Shown: positions 8,444 to 15,745, counted from the first letter of the stretch. The stretch: DNA of 27,412 nucleotides from CAZQQN01 sp964549595 (GCA_964549595.1 CAZJWK010000024.1:1-27412), one strand, 5' to 3'. Numbers and translations are program-made. The notes: generated by a model from the sequence alone, not told the origin.

Positions 8444-8857
8444 CTAATGAGGAAGCCGGTCTCTTATTAAACCATAAACATACGTTCCTAAAATAGCACT
8501 TGCAAGCGGAACCAATATGATAAGAAATCCGTCTCCGATTAAAGCATACAAAGGGCCCGGGCAAGCACCAGTTATGCCCCATCCTAAGCCAAAAATGATA
8601 CCGCCTATAAGGTAACGGGGAATGCTCCATTGCTTAGGGGTTAATGCAAGTGGTTCTCCACCTGCGGATTTTACGTTGAACCGCTTAAACAGGAGAAAAA
8701 CAATGGCAAGAATGGCTACTGCACTAAATATAACGCCGTACATGTGAAAGGCTTGAAAGCGGAACATTTCCTGAATTCGAAACCAAGAAGCTACTTCTGA
8801 CTTGATCAGGACAATTCCGAATAAAATTCCGAGTAATAAATATTTGATGTATCGCAT
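8444..8857 (-). CDS. DUF6691 family membrane protein (C-terminal half of a split YeeE/YedE transporter)
   Basis: Inner-membrane protein of 137 residues with about four hydrophobic segments. The ATG at 8857 is preferred because it begins directly with the first membrane segment (MRYIKYLLLGILFG); an upstream start at 8896 adds 13 polar residues. The segment GWGITGACPGPLYALIGDG carries the conserved cysteine and matches the C-terminal half of YeeE/YedE (thiosulfate uptake protein TsuA), where such cysteines line the path. With the upstream gene it should form one functional transporter for thiosulfate or a related sulfur compound. It is the last gene of the sulfur operon, 46 nt after its partner. 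Substrate and direction of transport are inferred. Confidence 0.88.
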   Translation of the reverse strand: MRYIKYLLLGILFGIVLIKSEVASWFRIQEMFRFQAFHMYGVIFSAVAILAIVFLLFKRFNVKSAGGEPLALTPKQWSIPRYLIGGIIFGLGWGITGACPGPLYALIGDGFLIILVPLASAILGTYVYGLIRDRLPH

Positions 8858-8903
8858 TTTTTTGGTTGTCAATGATTTTGAATTGGTGAATTTCAATGCG
8901 TGC

Positions 8904-9467
8904 TTATTGAAAAATAACCGGTAAAAAGAAGTGGGTCATAATAAGGCCTCCGATAAAAAAGCCCACAACAGCCAGTAAAGAGGCTGGTTGAAGGTTGGAA
9001 AGCCCCATTATAGCATGACCCGAAGTACAGCCACCGGCATAACGAGCCCCAAATCCTACCAAGAAACCTCCTATTACCATTACAAAGATTCCTTCAACGG
9101 ATAACAAGTTCTGGAAACTAAAAACATCAGTGGGTATAAAACGATCAAAGTGGGAAACGCCAATAGCTTTCAAGGAAGTAATCGTCTCCTGGCTTATTCC
9201 TACCTTTCCGCCACCTTCCAGAAAACTTCCCGCAATAATTCCTCCGGTCAGGATACCAATTACGAACACAATATTCCAGGTATCTTTTTTCCAATCAAAT
9301 TCGAAAAATCCACAATGATTCCCAGCCCCACTTGCGGAACAGAATGTTCGTAAAGTACTTGAAATGCCAAAAGGTTTATTCCCGAAAAAAAGTAATAAAA
9401 CCACTGTTAATGCGATCATAGGGCCACCTATATACCATGGCCACGGTTGACTAAGCAACTCTATCAT
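8904..9467 (-). CDS. YeeE/YedE family sulfur transporter, N-terminal half
   Basis: Inner-membrane protein of 187 residues with about five hydrophobic segments. The motif ARYAGGCTSGHAIMGLS near residue 145 is the family signature containing a conserved, thiosulfate-contacting cysteine in characterised YeeE (TsuA) proteins. A second region with Cys residues, FCSASGAGNHCGF near residue 45, is visible. Full-length YeeE is about 350 residues, so this and the following DUF6691 gene together make one unit as two polypeptides, a common arrangement beside rhodanese and MBL genes. It follows the rhodanese gene by 25 nt. Thiosulfate is the likely substrate but other sulfur species are possible. Confidence 0.9.
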   Translation of the reverse strand: MIELLSQPWPWYIGGPMIALTVVLLLFFGNKPFGISSTLRTFCSASGAGNHCGFFEFDWKKDTWNIVFVIGILTGGIIAGSFLEGGGKVGISQETITSLKAIGVSHFDRFIPTDVFSFQNLLSVEGIFVMVIGGFLVGFGARYAGGCTSGHAIMGLSNLQPASLLAVVGFFIGGLIMTHFFLPVIFQ

Positions 9468-9492
9468 AAGAAATTGATTTTTAATAAGTTAT

Positions 9493-9810
9493 TTAATTAC
9501 CGGATTCCGTCTCGCCATTCCAATCCAGGATACCCCCTTCCAGGTTGTAAAGGTTTTCCAAACCCTGTGTTGCCATCATTTGGCAGGCACGGGCACTCCT
9601 GCCACCACTTCTGCAATAAACCAGGTACTCCTTTCCCTCGGGCAGTTCATCTATCTTGTCCTGAAAATCCGGATCCTGGATGTTGATATTTAAAGCTCCG
9701 GGTATGTGGGATTCATTGTATTCCTCAGGGGTTCTGACATCAATAAGATAGGGGTGATCACTTTCTTTAAGCTTGCTATGAAATTCTTGGGAATCAATAT
9801 TTTTAAACAT
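9493..9810 (-). CDS. Single-domain rhodanese-like sulfurtransferase
   Basis: Cytoplasmic protein of 105 residues that moves sulfane sulfur through a cysteine persulfide. The active-site loop CRSGGRS carries Cys66, and the CH2A-type opening IDVRTPEEYNESHIPGALNI is typical. The ATG at 9810 is chosen over a start at 9843 because AAAAGGACA lies directly before it and the N-terminus matches the usual domain boundary. Within the operon it lies between the MBL/rhodanese fusion (35 nt upstream) and the YeeE half, suggesting it passes sulfur between persulfide, sulfite and thiosulfate. The exact acceptor is unknown. Confidence 0.95.
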   Translation of the reverse strand: MFKNIDSQEFHSKLKESDHPYLIDVRTPEEYNESHIPGALNINIQDPDFQDKIDELPEGKEYLVYCRSGGRSARACQMMATQGLENLYNLEGGILDWNGETESGN

Positions 9811-9845
9811 TGTCCTTTTAATTTTTCTAAGTTGAACAATCAAAT

Positions 9846-11192
9846 TTATGCCATTGCCTCTTTGATTTCCTTAATGCTTTCACTAACATCATGAATTTCA
9901 GCGTCCGGATAGTGCCCCTCAAGTATGCTGGAGCCTATGGCTGAGCGGTATCCGCCTGCGCAATGAACAGCAATAGGCTTATCCTGGGGCACTTCATTCC
10001 TTTTTTCCCGCAATTCATGCAAAGGTATATTGAGGCTGTTGTGGAACAAAGGTTCCGCCTCTACTTCGCTTTTGTTCCTGACATCAAGAATGGTGAAATG
10101 TTCAGGATAATTATGAAGCTCATCCGGGTTAGCCTCATCTGATTTGATGGGTAAGTCAGAAGGTGCTGCAATAGCGCCTTTTATTATTTGTTCATAGCCA
10201 ATTTTGGCTGCTTTATAAATGACGGTTTCCAGATTTTTCTCATCACTTGCCATTAGGTAAAAACTTTCCTCTGGGTCAATTAAAGAACCTAACCAGGTCT
10301 CAAATTTGTTGCCATCCGGAATGTTAATGGCATTGGGTAGATGCCCTTTTTTGAATTCCTCAGCCGATCTTGCATCCACTACCAGGGTATTTCCATCAAT
10401 TTCCTCCAAGGATTTCAGCCTTGGTACTTTTTTGATTCCCTCATCCAGTGATTTTACACCACTGGCATTGATGGAAACATCGTAAGGGAAATATTTCGGT
10501 ACATAAGGTTGTCCTTCCAGCAAAGCCTGGACAAAATCTTTTTCATTATCCAGTTTCAAAGCCCAGTTTCTTGCTTTCTCCTTGCCGATGGTGCTGTATG
10601 TTTCATTGCTCATGTTTTTGCCGCACAAGGAACCTTTACCGTGAGCGGGATAAACCATGACATCATCCGGTAACTCCCGGAACACATTTTTCATGGTATG
10701 GAACATCTTTTGGGCCAGTTCTTCTCGCTGAGCCTGTATCTTTCCAGCTCCCTCCCGCAAGTCAGGTCGGCCGATATCTCCGACAAAAAGGGAGTCACCC
10801 GTGAAGACCGAATGGGCAACACCATTCTCGTCCTTTAACAAGTACGTATTGTGATCGGGTGAGTGTCCGGGTGTAAAAAGGGCTTTGACAGTCACCTTAC
10901 CTATGGTTATTTCATGCCCGTCATCCATTGCCTTATGAGGATATTCAACCTGCATCTTTGGATTAACGTATATAGTGGCACCGTGTTTTTCATGGAACTC
11001 CAAATGACTACTGGCAAAATCTGCATGAGGGTGCGTTTCGAATACCGCTACGATTTTGGCATCGTTTGCTTTGGCAAAATCCTCATAGGGTTGCGGATCC
11101 CTTGCCGGATCGACAAGTGCTACTTCCTTATTGCTCAAAATGGCATAAGAGCCGTGTGCTAAACCTTCGTCAAAAAATTGTTGTACTTTCAT
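9846..11192 (-). CDS. MBL-fold persulfide dioxygenase / rhodanese fusion, CstB-like
   Basis: Predicted cytoplasmic non-heme iron enzyme that oxidises low-molecular-weight persulfides to sulfite and couples this to sulfur transfer. Residues 1-240 form the metallo-beta-lactamase-type domain: THPHAD (His54, His56, Asp58), TPGH (His110), TGDSLFVGD (Asp133) and PAHG (His184) supply the metal site; Fe ligands by analogy with ETHE1 are His54, His110 and Asp133. Residues about 265-345 form a rhodanese fold without an active cysteine. Residues about 360-445 form a second rhodanese with CAGGYRS (Cys411). The order MBL - pseudo-rhodanese - rhodanese, the length of 448 and an extra Cys190 in SLCGK mirror Staphylococcus aureus CstB. 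The position in an arsR-tauE-rhodanese-yeeE operon supports this role. Confidence 0.9.
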   Translation of the reverse strand: MKVQQFFDEGLAHGSYAILSNKEVALVDPARDPQPYEDFAKANDAKIVAVFETHPHADFASSHLEFHEKHGATIYVNPKMQVEYPHKAMDDGHEITIGKVTVKALFTPGHSPDHNTYLLKDENGVAHSVFTGDSLFVGDIGRPDLREGAGKIQAQREELAQKMFHTMKNVFRELPDDVMVYPAHGKGSLCGKNMSNETYSTIGKEKARNWALKLDNEKDFVQALLEGQPYVPKYFPYDVSINASGVKSLDEGIKKVPRLKSLEEIDGNTLVVDARSAEEFKKGHLPNAINIPDGNKFETWLGSLIDPEESFYLMASDEKNLETVIYKAAKIGYEQIIKGAIAAPSDLPIKSDEANPDELHNYPEHFTILDVRNKSEVEAEPLFHNSLNIPLHELREKRNEVPQDKPIAVHCAGGYRSAIGSSILEGHYPDAEIHDVSESIKEIKEAMA

Positions 11193-11250
11193 AAAGATGG
11201 GGTTTTTGATTTTTAAATTTATTGATTCTGAACTGTTTATCCTAATAGAT

Positions 11251-12069
11251 CTACCATGTACCTTTCATAATTTCCTTCATCAGAATATAAATGGCCATTA
11301 TCAGTACAAACCAGCCAAAGGCCGGCTTTAATTTGCTTCCCTGTATGCGATTACTTAAAAAGCTACCGCCAAAAATCCCGCCCACTGCAATGGCTGAAAA
11401 TGGCAGTAATAAACGCCATTGTAATTCGTATTCATTGCCTATATCTCCCAGAAATCCCACTAAGGATTTGATAGCAATGATCAATAATGAAGTTCCAACG
11501 GCCAATTTCATAGGTAATCGGCCGATCAAAACCAAGGCCGGTATAATCAAAAAACCGCCTCCTGCTCCCACTAAGCCAGTCAATATACCAACCACTGAAC
11601 CTTCTAATAAGATAAGGGGAAGGTTGAATTTCGATTTGGCTTCCTCTATACTTATTTCCTCCTGTTTTTTCTGGCGGATCATTGATATTGATGTCGATAC
11701 CATTAAAATCGCAAAGATGAACATCAATAGCATTCCCTTATCCATGGTGAAATAATTGGTTTCGAATAAGGTATCCGGAATCCAGGGGATAATAAACTTT
11801 CTTGTTAGGAAAACCGCAAGTAATGCAGGGGCAGCAAAAACAGCCGCTGTCCGGTAATCAAGCAATGACTTGCGGAAATAATTATAGGACCCGACTAAGC
11901 TGGTTAATCCAACAACAAATAAAGAATAGGCCGTTGCCTGAACCGGGTCTACTTTAAGTAGGTAAACAAGGATCGGGACCGTTAATATGGAACCTCCTCC
12001 GCCAATCAAGCCTAAAGACAAACCGATCAAAAGGGCACCGGCATAACCGGCAAGGGTTAATAAATCCAT
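11251..12069 (-). CDS. TauE/SafE family sulfite/anion exporter
   Basis: Inner-membrane permease of 272 residues with about eight hydrophobic segments in two repeats. The first repeat has the family signature GLSLGLIGGGGSILTVPILV followed by VDPVQATAYSLF; the second has GLVGAGGGFLIIPALVLIGR and LAVGTSLLIIA. TSUP/TauE proteins move sulfite, sulfoacetate and other small anions. Next to a persulfide dioxygenase, the obvious cargo is sulfite made by that enzyme, exported to avoid toxicity; this is inference from context. It follows arsR by 28 nt and precedes the MBL fusion by 58 nt. Confidence 0.92.
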   Translation of the reverse strand: MDLLTLAGYAGALLIGLSLGLIGGGGSILTVPILVYLLKVDPVQATAYSLFVVGLTSLVGSYNYFRKSLLDYRTAAVFAAPALLAVFLTRKFIIPWIPDTLFETNYFTMDKGMLLMFIFAILMVSTSISMIRQKKQEEISIEEAKSKFNLPLILLEGSVVGILTGLVGAGGGFLIIPALVLIGRLPMKLAVGTSLLIIAIKSLVGFLGDIGNEYELQWRLLLPFSAIAVGGIFGGSFLSNRIQGSKLKPAFGWFVLIMAIYILMKEIMKGTW

Positions 12070-12097
12070 GGAAATAGGGGGATTTTTGGTGGACTTT

Positions 12098-12433
12098 TTA
12101 AAAAATATCGCATTTCTGCATGCAACTAATGATTTGGGCTATTTGCTGGTCTTTAAGCCTGTAGTATATACTCTTTCCTTCTCTACGGTTCGTTAATAAA
12201 CCTAAATCCCGCATTTTGGCCAGGTGATGGGAGAGGACCGTCTGCTCAACTTCCAGATTTTGCTGAATTTCCCCTACTGAACATTCCGCGCCGTCCTTTA
12301 ATTGGGAAATGATCTGAAGCCTTACCGAATGCCCGATCCCTTTCAGGATATAAGCTATTTGGTTGATTCGTTCTGCATCCAGTTTCGCATCTTCTATGCT
12401 TTTGCTTTCTTGAATCTGGTCTCTATTAGCCAT
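12098..12433 (-). CDS. ArsR/SmtB family transcriptional repressor, candidate persulfide or thiol sensor
   Basis: DNA-binding regulator of 111 residues with a winged helix. The recognition region VGEIQQNLEVEQTVLSHHLA and the wing RREGKSIYYRL are canonical. There are three cysteines: Cys51 just before the DNA-binding helices (AECSVGE) and Cys104 and Cys108 near the C-terminus (SCMQKC). Persulfide-sensing ArsR proteins (SqrR/BigR) also pair one cysteine in the core with one near the C-terminus, so a disulfide or tetrasulfide switch between Cys51 and Cys104/108 is plausible. The canonical arsenite motif ELCVCDL is absent. It is the first gene of the sulfur operon and has a symmetric palindrome 21-52 nt upstream, so it probably represses its own operon. 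Metal sensing is the main alternative. Confidence 0.9.
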   Translation of the reverse strand: MANRDQIQESKSIEDAKLDAERINQIAYILKGIGHSVRLQIISQLKDGAECSVGEIQQNLEVEQTVLSHHLAKMRDLGLLTNRREGKSIYYRLKDQQIAQIISCMQKCDIF

Positions 12434-12453
12434 GGTTTAAAATTTTTATTCAG

Positions 12454-12485
12454 ATGAAATTTATTTCAATTGAAATTCTTTTCAT
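12454..12485. promoter_or_regulatory. Symmetric operator candidate for the ArsR regulator
   Basis: A perfect 14-bp palindrome, ATTTCAATTGAAAT (12463-12476), is nested in outer arms ATGAAA (12454-12459) and TTTCAT (12480-12485) that share exactly the same centre, between 12469 and 12470. It starts 21 nt upstream of the arsR ATG and overlaps a TAAATTTC sequence (minus strand, 12463-12456) that could be the -7 element. Position and symmetry fit an autoregulatory ArsR site. Confidence 0.65.
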
Positions 12486-12500
12486 ACATACAACCCTGCA

Positions 12501-12525
12501 TTGAAAAAAGTTTCAACCCTTTCAA
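12501..12525. promoter_or_regulatory. Secondary cluster of operator half-sites
   Basis: TTGAAA (12501-12506) and TTTCAA (12511-12516) form a second inverted pair with a 4-nt spacer, followed by another TTTCAA at 12520-12525. The same hexamer forms the core of the palindrome about 30 bp away, giving five half-sites within about 62 bp upstream of arsR. It may be an auxiliary binding site. Confidence 0.4.
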
Positions 12526-12610
12526 GCATTCGTTTAATAAGCTGATTATCAGTATTTAGTGGTAAATATTTTTTTGGGAAATGATATAAAGATCGGATGA
12601 ATGAAACGGA

Positions 12611-13909
12611 TTATTTTTCATTAAAAACATACCGTTTGGCATAAAAGCTTAACATGATACCCCTGGCTACCATAAATCCGGAAAAAGCCAGCCAAAGGCC
12701 ATGATTACCCCACATGGGCTTAAAGATGAAAAACAAAGGAAGGAAAACCAGGAATGTTGCAGTTATCAAGGTATTACGCATGGGTTTACTTTGAGTAGCA
12801 CCTATGAAAATACCGTCCCAAATAAATCCAGGAGTGGCTAATAAAGGAGCGATAACCACCCAGGGGAGAAAAGGCAAAGCAGTGTTGTAAATGTCGGATT
12901 TGTCGGTGAATAGATGGAGTATTGGGTAACCGAAAATCCCGTAAGCAATACTCACAATGGCGGCCAACCCAATTCCCCAAAAAAAGGAATAACGAATGGC
13001 TTTTTTTAAACCATTCTGATCCCTTCTCCCTGTGTATTTTCCCACTAAGCTTTCTGAAGCAAAAGCAAATCCATCTATCCCGAAAGCCAGGATGTAAATA
13101 AACTGCAAATAAATTTGATTGACGGCCAGGATATCTTCCCCCATGGCAGAGGATTTAGCTGTAAAAAAAGAAAAAGTAAAAATAAGGCAGAGCGTTCGGA
13201 TGAAAATGTCAAAATTAACGGCAAAGAATCTTTGAATGGCTTTAAATCTGAGAACTGCCGCTTTCTGAAGGTATTTGATAAAATATCCGTAACGCTTAAG
13301 GAACAGGCCAAGCGCTAAACTTAAACCCGCAAATTGAGCTATGACCGTTCCCAGGGCGATACCATCTGATTTCATGTTATACCCGAATACCAGGATAACA
13401 TTGAACAAAATATTAAGGCAATTGGCAAAAACGCTTACTATCAGTAAATAACGGGAATTTTGCATGCCCATAAACCAACCGTAAAACACATAAAGGCCAA
13501 TTGTGGCAAGGGCTGCATAAATTCTGATGCGGAAATATTCTCTGGCAAATGACTCTACTTCTTTTGAGCTGTCAATGATCCAAAAAGCCAGGTTGATAAT
13601 AGGAGTTTGAAGAGTAATAAGTATAAAGCTGGCCCCTGCCGCAGTCAATAATCCCCGGCTTAAAATGTTGATGGTTTCTGAATAATCTTTTTCTCCATAA
13701 GCCTGGGCTGTTAATCCCGTGGTACCCATGCGGAGAAAACCAAAACCCCAATAAAGGAAATTGAAGATCATGGTACCAATGGCTATGGCACCAAGGTGGG
13801 CCTTATTGGCTTCATGTCCCATTAGGGCTGTATCAACAACGCCTAATAAAGGAACCGTTAGGTTACTGACAATATTGGGGAGGGCTAGCCTGAGGATTTC
13901 CCGGTTCAC
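12611..13909 (-). CDS. MATE family multidrug efflux transporter (DinF-like)
   Basis: Inner-membrane antiporter of 432 residues with about twelve hydrophobic segments, expected to export cationic drugs or metabolites using a Na+ or H+ gradient. The opening REILRLALPNIVSNLTVPLLG with VVDTALMGH is the DinF-subfamily signature, and the duplicated half begins near residue 230. The start is GTG at 13909; an in-frame TAA sits four codons upstream, and the N-terminus matches the family, so no other start is likely. A strong promoter lies only 4 nt upstream, suggesting little or no 5' leader. Substrate unknown. It is probably a single-gene unit: the next gene on the same strand, arsR, has its own control region. 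Confidence 0.93.
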   Translation of the reverse strand: MNREILRLALPNIVSNLTVPLLGVVDTALMGHEANKAHLGAIAIGTMIFNFLYWGFGFLRMGTTGLTAQAYGEKDYSETINILSRGLLTAAGASFILITLQTPIINLAFWIIDSSKEVESFAREYFRIRIYAALATIGLYVFYGWFMGMQNSRYLLIVSVFANCLNILFNVILVFGYNMKSDGIALGTVIAQFAGLSLALGLFLKRYGYFIKYLQKAAVLRFKAIQRFFAVNFDIFIRTLCLIFTFSFFTAKSSAMGEDILAVNQIYLQFIYILAFGIDGFAFASESLVGKYTGRRDQNGLKKAIRYSFFWGIGLAAIVSIAYGIFGYPILHLFTDKSDIYNTALPFLPWVVIAPLLATPGFIWDGIFIGATQSKPMRNTLITATFLVFLPLFFIFKPMWGNHGLWLAFSGFMVARGIMLSFYAKRYVFNEK

Positions 13910-13913
13910 TTTG

Positions 13914-13946
13914 CAAAATTACAAAGACTGATTTAAGCGGATCAAA
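13914..13946 (-). promoter_or_regulatory. Consensus promoter of the MATE gene
   Basis: On the minus strand TTTG (13946-13943), a 21-nt spacer and TAATTTTG (13921-13914) match the Bacteroidota promoter exactly. The -7 box ends 4 nt before the GTG start codon, so transcription would begin at or very near the start codon. Confidence 0.65.
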
Positions 13947-13977
13947 TCAAATTGGCCAAAAAACTTGTCAGTTACCC

Positions 13978-14059
13978 AGGGTTTTTAACAGCCAGAAGCC
14001 CTTAAAGAACTCAATTTCAAAAGCTTTTAAACCCTTTTGGTCATGGCTGTTAAAGCCCT
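13978..14059. repeat. Long inverted repeat downstream of the lipoprotein gene
   Basis: Arms 13978-13994 (AGGGTTTTTAACAGCCA) and 14044-14059 (TGGCTGTTAAAGCCCT) pair with one mismatch and one bulge over 16-17 bp, around a 49-nt loop that contains the palindrome AAAAGCTTTT. ACCCAGG near 13974 and CCTGGGT near 14074 extend the symmetry outward. It lies in the gap between the lipoprotein gene and the MATE promoter, with no T run, so it is not a simple terminator. Confidence 0.55.
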
Positions 14060-14113
14060 AAGCAAGGCATTTTCCTGGGTTGCTAATAAAGCGGTTGTAA
14101 TGGCTGAGAAAAA

Positions 14114-14698
14114 TTATGAAACTTGCTTACCCTTTTTGAAGGTAAGGCTCTTAGCGATTCGTTTCAGACGGTCTGCTTGTGTGCTGCGCCATTCCGCCGG
14201 TGCTTTGATGTAGAATGTGATTCGCTTTTCTTCGGTTTCCTGATAGTACATGAGTACGTCATTGTTACTTAGGCACTTAAAGCCTTCCTGGCCATCAGCA
14301 AAGGAAAAAGCCTTTTTTTCCTTGCAATCCGGTGCGTTTAAATCCATGGAAGTTTTGGAAAGTTGTTCCCCGTAAACCCTTAAATCGGTTTTGTCATTGC
14401 CTGTCTTGATAAAAATACCATCCTGGTTATCACTCCTGTTAATGGCTTCCCATTCCTTAGGGATAGCGATTTTAAAACCGAAACGGTCGTTAGAAACCGT
14501 TTTAAAATCCTTATCTTGACTTAAGGGCTTGCTTTTTTTGTTATGGGCAGAGGCTGAAGAATGCTCCCCTTTTTCCATTTCCTGTTCCTGATTGCCTTTA
14601 GCGGAATCATTTTCCTGAGCATTGGAGTCATTACCTGAACCCCCGTTGCAACCCGCTAAAAGTGTAAAACCCAGTAAAACCGGCGCTAATCGTAACAT
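14114..14698 (-). CDS. Small lipoprotein of unknown function
   Basis: Not a family I recognise. The 194-residue product starts with a lipoprotein signal (LLGFTLLAGC, lipidated Cys17), followed by a low-complexity, charged and Asn/Gln/Ser-rich linker to about residue 65. The C-terminal part, FKTVSNDRFGFKIAIPKEWE and onward, looks like a compact beta-rich domain of the kind that follows such linkers (phrases RFGFKIAIPKEW and ITFYIKAPAEWR). It contains two Cys in that domain (DCKEKK and KCLSNN), possibly a disulfide. It is transcribed alone; a TACCTTCG element lies 20 nt upstream (minus strand, 14725-14718). Envelope-located by prediction. Confidence 0.75.
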   Translation of the reverse strand: MLRLAPVLLGFTLLAGCNGGSGNDSNAQENDSAKGNQEQEMEKGEHSSASAHNKKSKPLSQDKDFKTVSNDRFGFKIAIPKEWEAINRSDNQDGIFIKTGNDKTDLRVYGEQLSKTSMDLNAPDCKEKKAFSFADGQEGFKCLSNNDVLMYYQETEEKRITFYIKAPAEWRSTQADRLKRIAKSLTFKKGKQVS

Positions 14699-14917
14699 TT
14701 GTTTTGGAATTTTAAGGCGAAGGTAAAAAATAAATAGATAGTGAATGGGTTTGAGCTACTAAATGATGGATGTACGAAATTTTTCCTCAAATAAATTTTT
14801 GGCTTTGTCGGCTTATAAGGAAAGAAGTTGTAACAAAAGCTTAGCCGTCCAAATACCTCACTTTTCAAAAAAGGTTTAAGCTTGCCTTCGGTTAAAGTGT
14901 GATTCCTTAATATTCTT

Positions 14918-14925
14918 TAAATTTG
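14918..14925 (+). promoter_or_regulatory. Putative -7 element of the small membrane-anchored gene
   Basis: TAAATTTG matches TAnnTTTG exactly, about 70 nt upstream of the ATG at 14997. No good -33 box is at the expected spacing. Its presence supports the reality of the short gene downstream. Confidence 0.4.
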
Positions 14926-14996
14926 AGGCCAGTAATCATCTAAATTGAACGATTTGCTTAAATGTGGGTTAAGCAGGTAAATAATTGATCTGGCTT

Positions 14997-15311
14997 ATGC
15001 ACTACGGAATTGCTAACTTTATAATTTTTCTGGCATTTGTGGGCTTATTTGGCCTCACTTATCAGGGGAAATCAAATAAAGGGGTGAATCAAAAGCCAAA
15101 AACCATCACTTCATTTAAGGCCAATAATGCTAAGCATTCGATGAATACCATGACTTTATCTGAATGCCAGGACATCCATGAACAAATCCGCAAAGAAAAA
15201 AATGATGAATCCCTTTATAAAGGTCATTGGGCCTTTCAGGGTAAGGGAAAAAGTTGTCCTGTTTTCAATAATATGGATAAAAAGGCTTTTGCTCAGTTAT
15301 CTGACAATTAA
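14997..15311 (+). CDS. Small membrane-anchored protein of unknown function
   Basis: Not recognised. The 104-residue product has one N-terminal hydrophobic segment (IANFIIFLAFVGLFGLTY, about residues 4-21) and a polar tail with two Cys (SECQDI and SCPVFN), so it probably sits in the inner membrane with the tail outside. ATG at 14997 is preferred over the TTG at 14985. It ends overlapping by a few bases the end of the convergent retropepsin gene. Codon use is like its neighbours, and a consensus -7 element lies upstream, which argues for a real gene, but no homologue is known to me. Confidence 0.5.
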   Translation: MHYGIANFIIFLAFVGLFGLTYQGKSNKGVNQKPKTITSFKANNAKHSMNTMTLSECQDIHEQIRKEKNDESLYKGHWAFQGKGKSCPVFNNMDKKAFAQLSDN

Positions 15312-15745
15312 TCCTGCCGGGGCTTAATGGCTAAATGCTTTTCTTCAAAATCGATCCTGGCCTTAAAATGGATTAATAGATCATTACCAAGAATACCATC
15401 AACTGGTAGCAAATCAAGGTCTTCGTAAGTCTGATTGATGCCGGAAAGGTTTAAAACCCCAATTTCAAAGTCATCTGTAATAATGTCCCCTATTTTCAAT
15501 TCACGGATAAAATAGAGATGGGTTTCCAGTTCTGGATCTCCAAGGCCTTTTGCATGATCCGATGCCTTTTCCAATTCATCTTCCCATCCCAGTTCTGCCA
15601 GGGATTGGTAATTAAGGATGGAACGAGAGGAACCTGAATCCACAACCATTCTAAAAGGTTGTCCATTAACGTGAACGGAAGAGAAAACGTGATAACCTTT
15701 TGGAGGTATTTCGCAAATTTCGAGGTTAAGATAGGTAAAATTCAT
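15308..15745 (-). CDS. Retropepsin-like aspartic protease (clan AA)
   Basis: Small protein of 145 residues related to retroviral-type aspartic proteases. The active-site motif is VVDSGSS (Asp36), more often DTGAS in the family, and the second conserved segment is DGILGNDLL (116-124). One copy is present, so a homodimer is expected. There is no signal peptide, so it is probably cytoplasmic. Its ATG follows directly on the T run of the malate dehydrogenase terminator; no later start before the active site is available except Met33, three residues before Asp36. Target proteins are unknown. It may be expressed only by read-through from mdh or from a promoter inside mdh. Confidence 0.85.
   Translation of the reverse strand: MNFTYLNLEICEIPPKGYHVFSSVHVNGQPFRMVVDSGSSRSILNYQSLAELGWEDELEKASDHAKGLGDPELETHLYFIRELKIGDIITDDFEIGVLNLSGINQTYEDLDLLPVDGILGNDLLIHFKARIDFEEKHLAIKPRQD

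Noticed and set aside
11291..11755. 154-codon plus-strand frame inside tauE
   Set aside because: Antisense shadow of a membrane protein gene with clear TauE signature on the minus strand.
12098..12433. ArsR protein considered as an arsenite sensor
   Set aside because: The typical ELCVCDL arsenic-binding motif is missing and no arsenic resistance gene is near; the neighbours concern sulfur.
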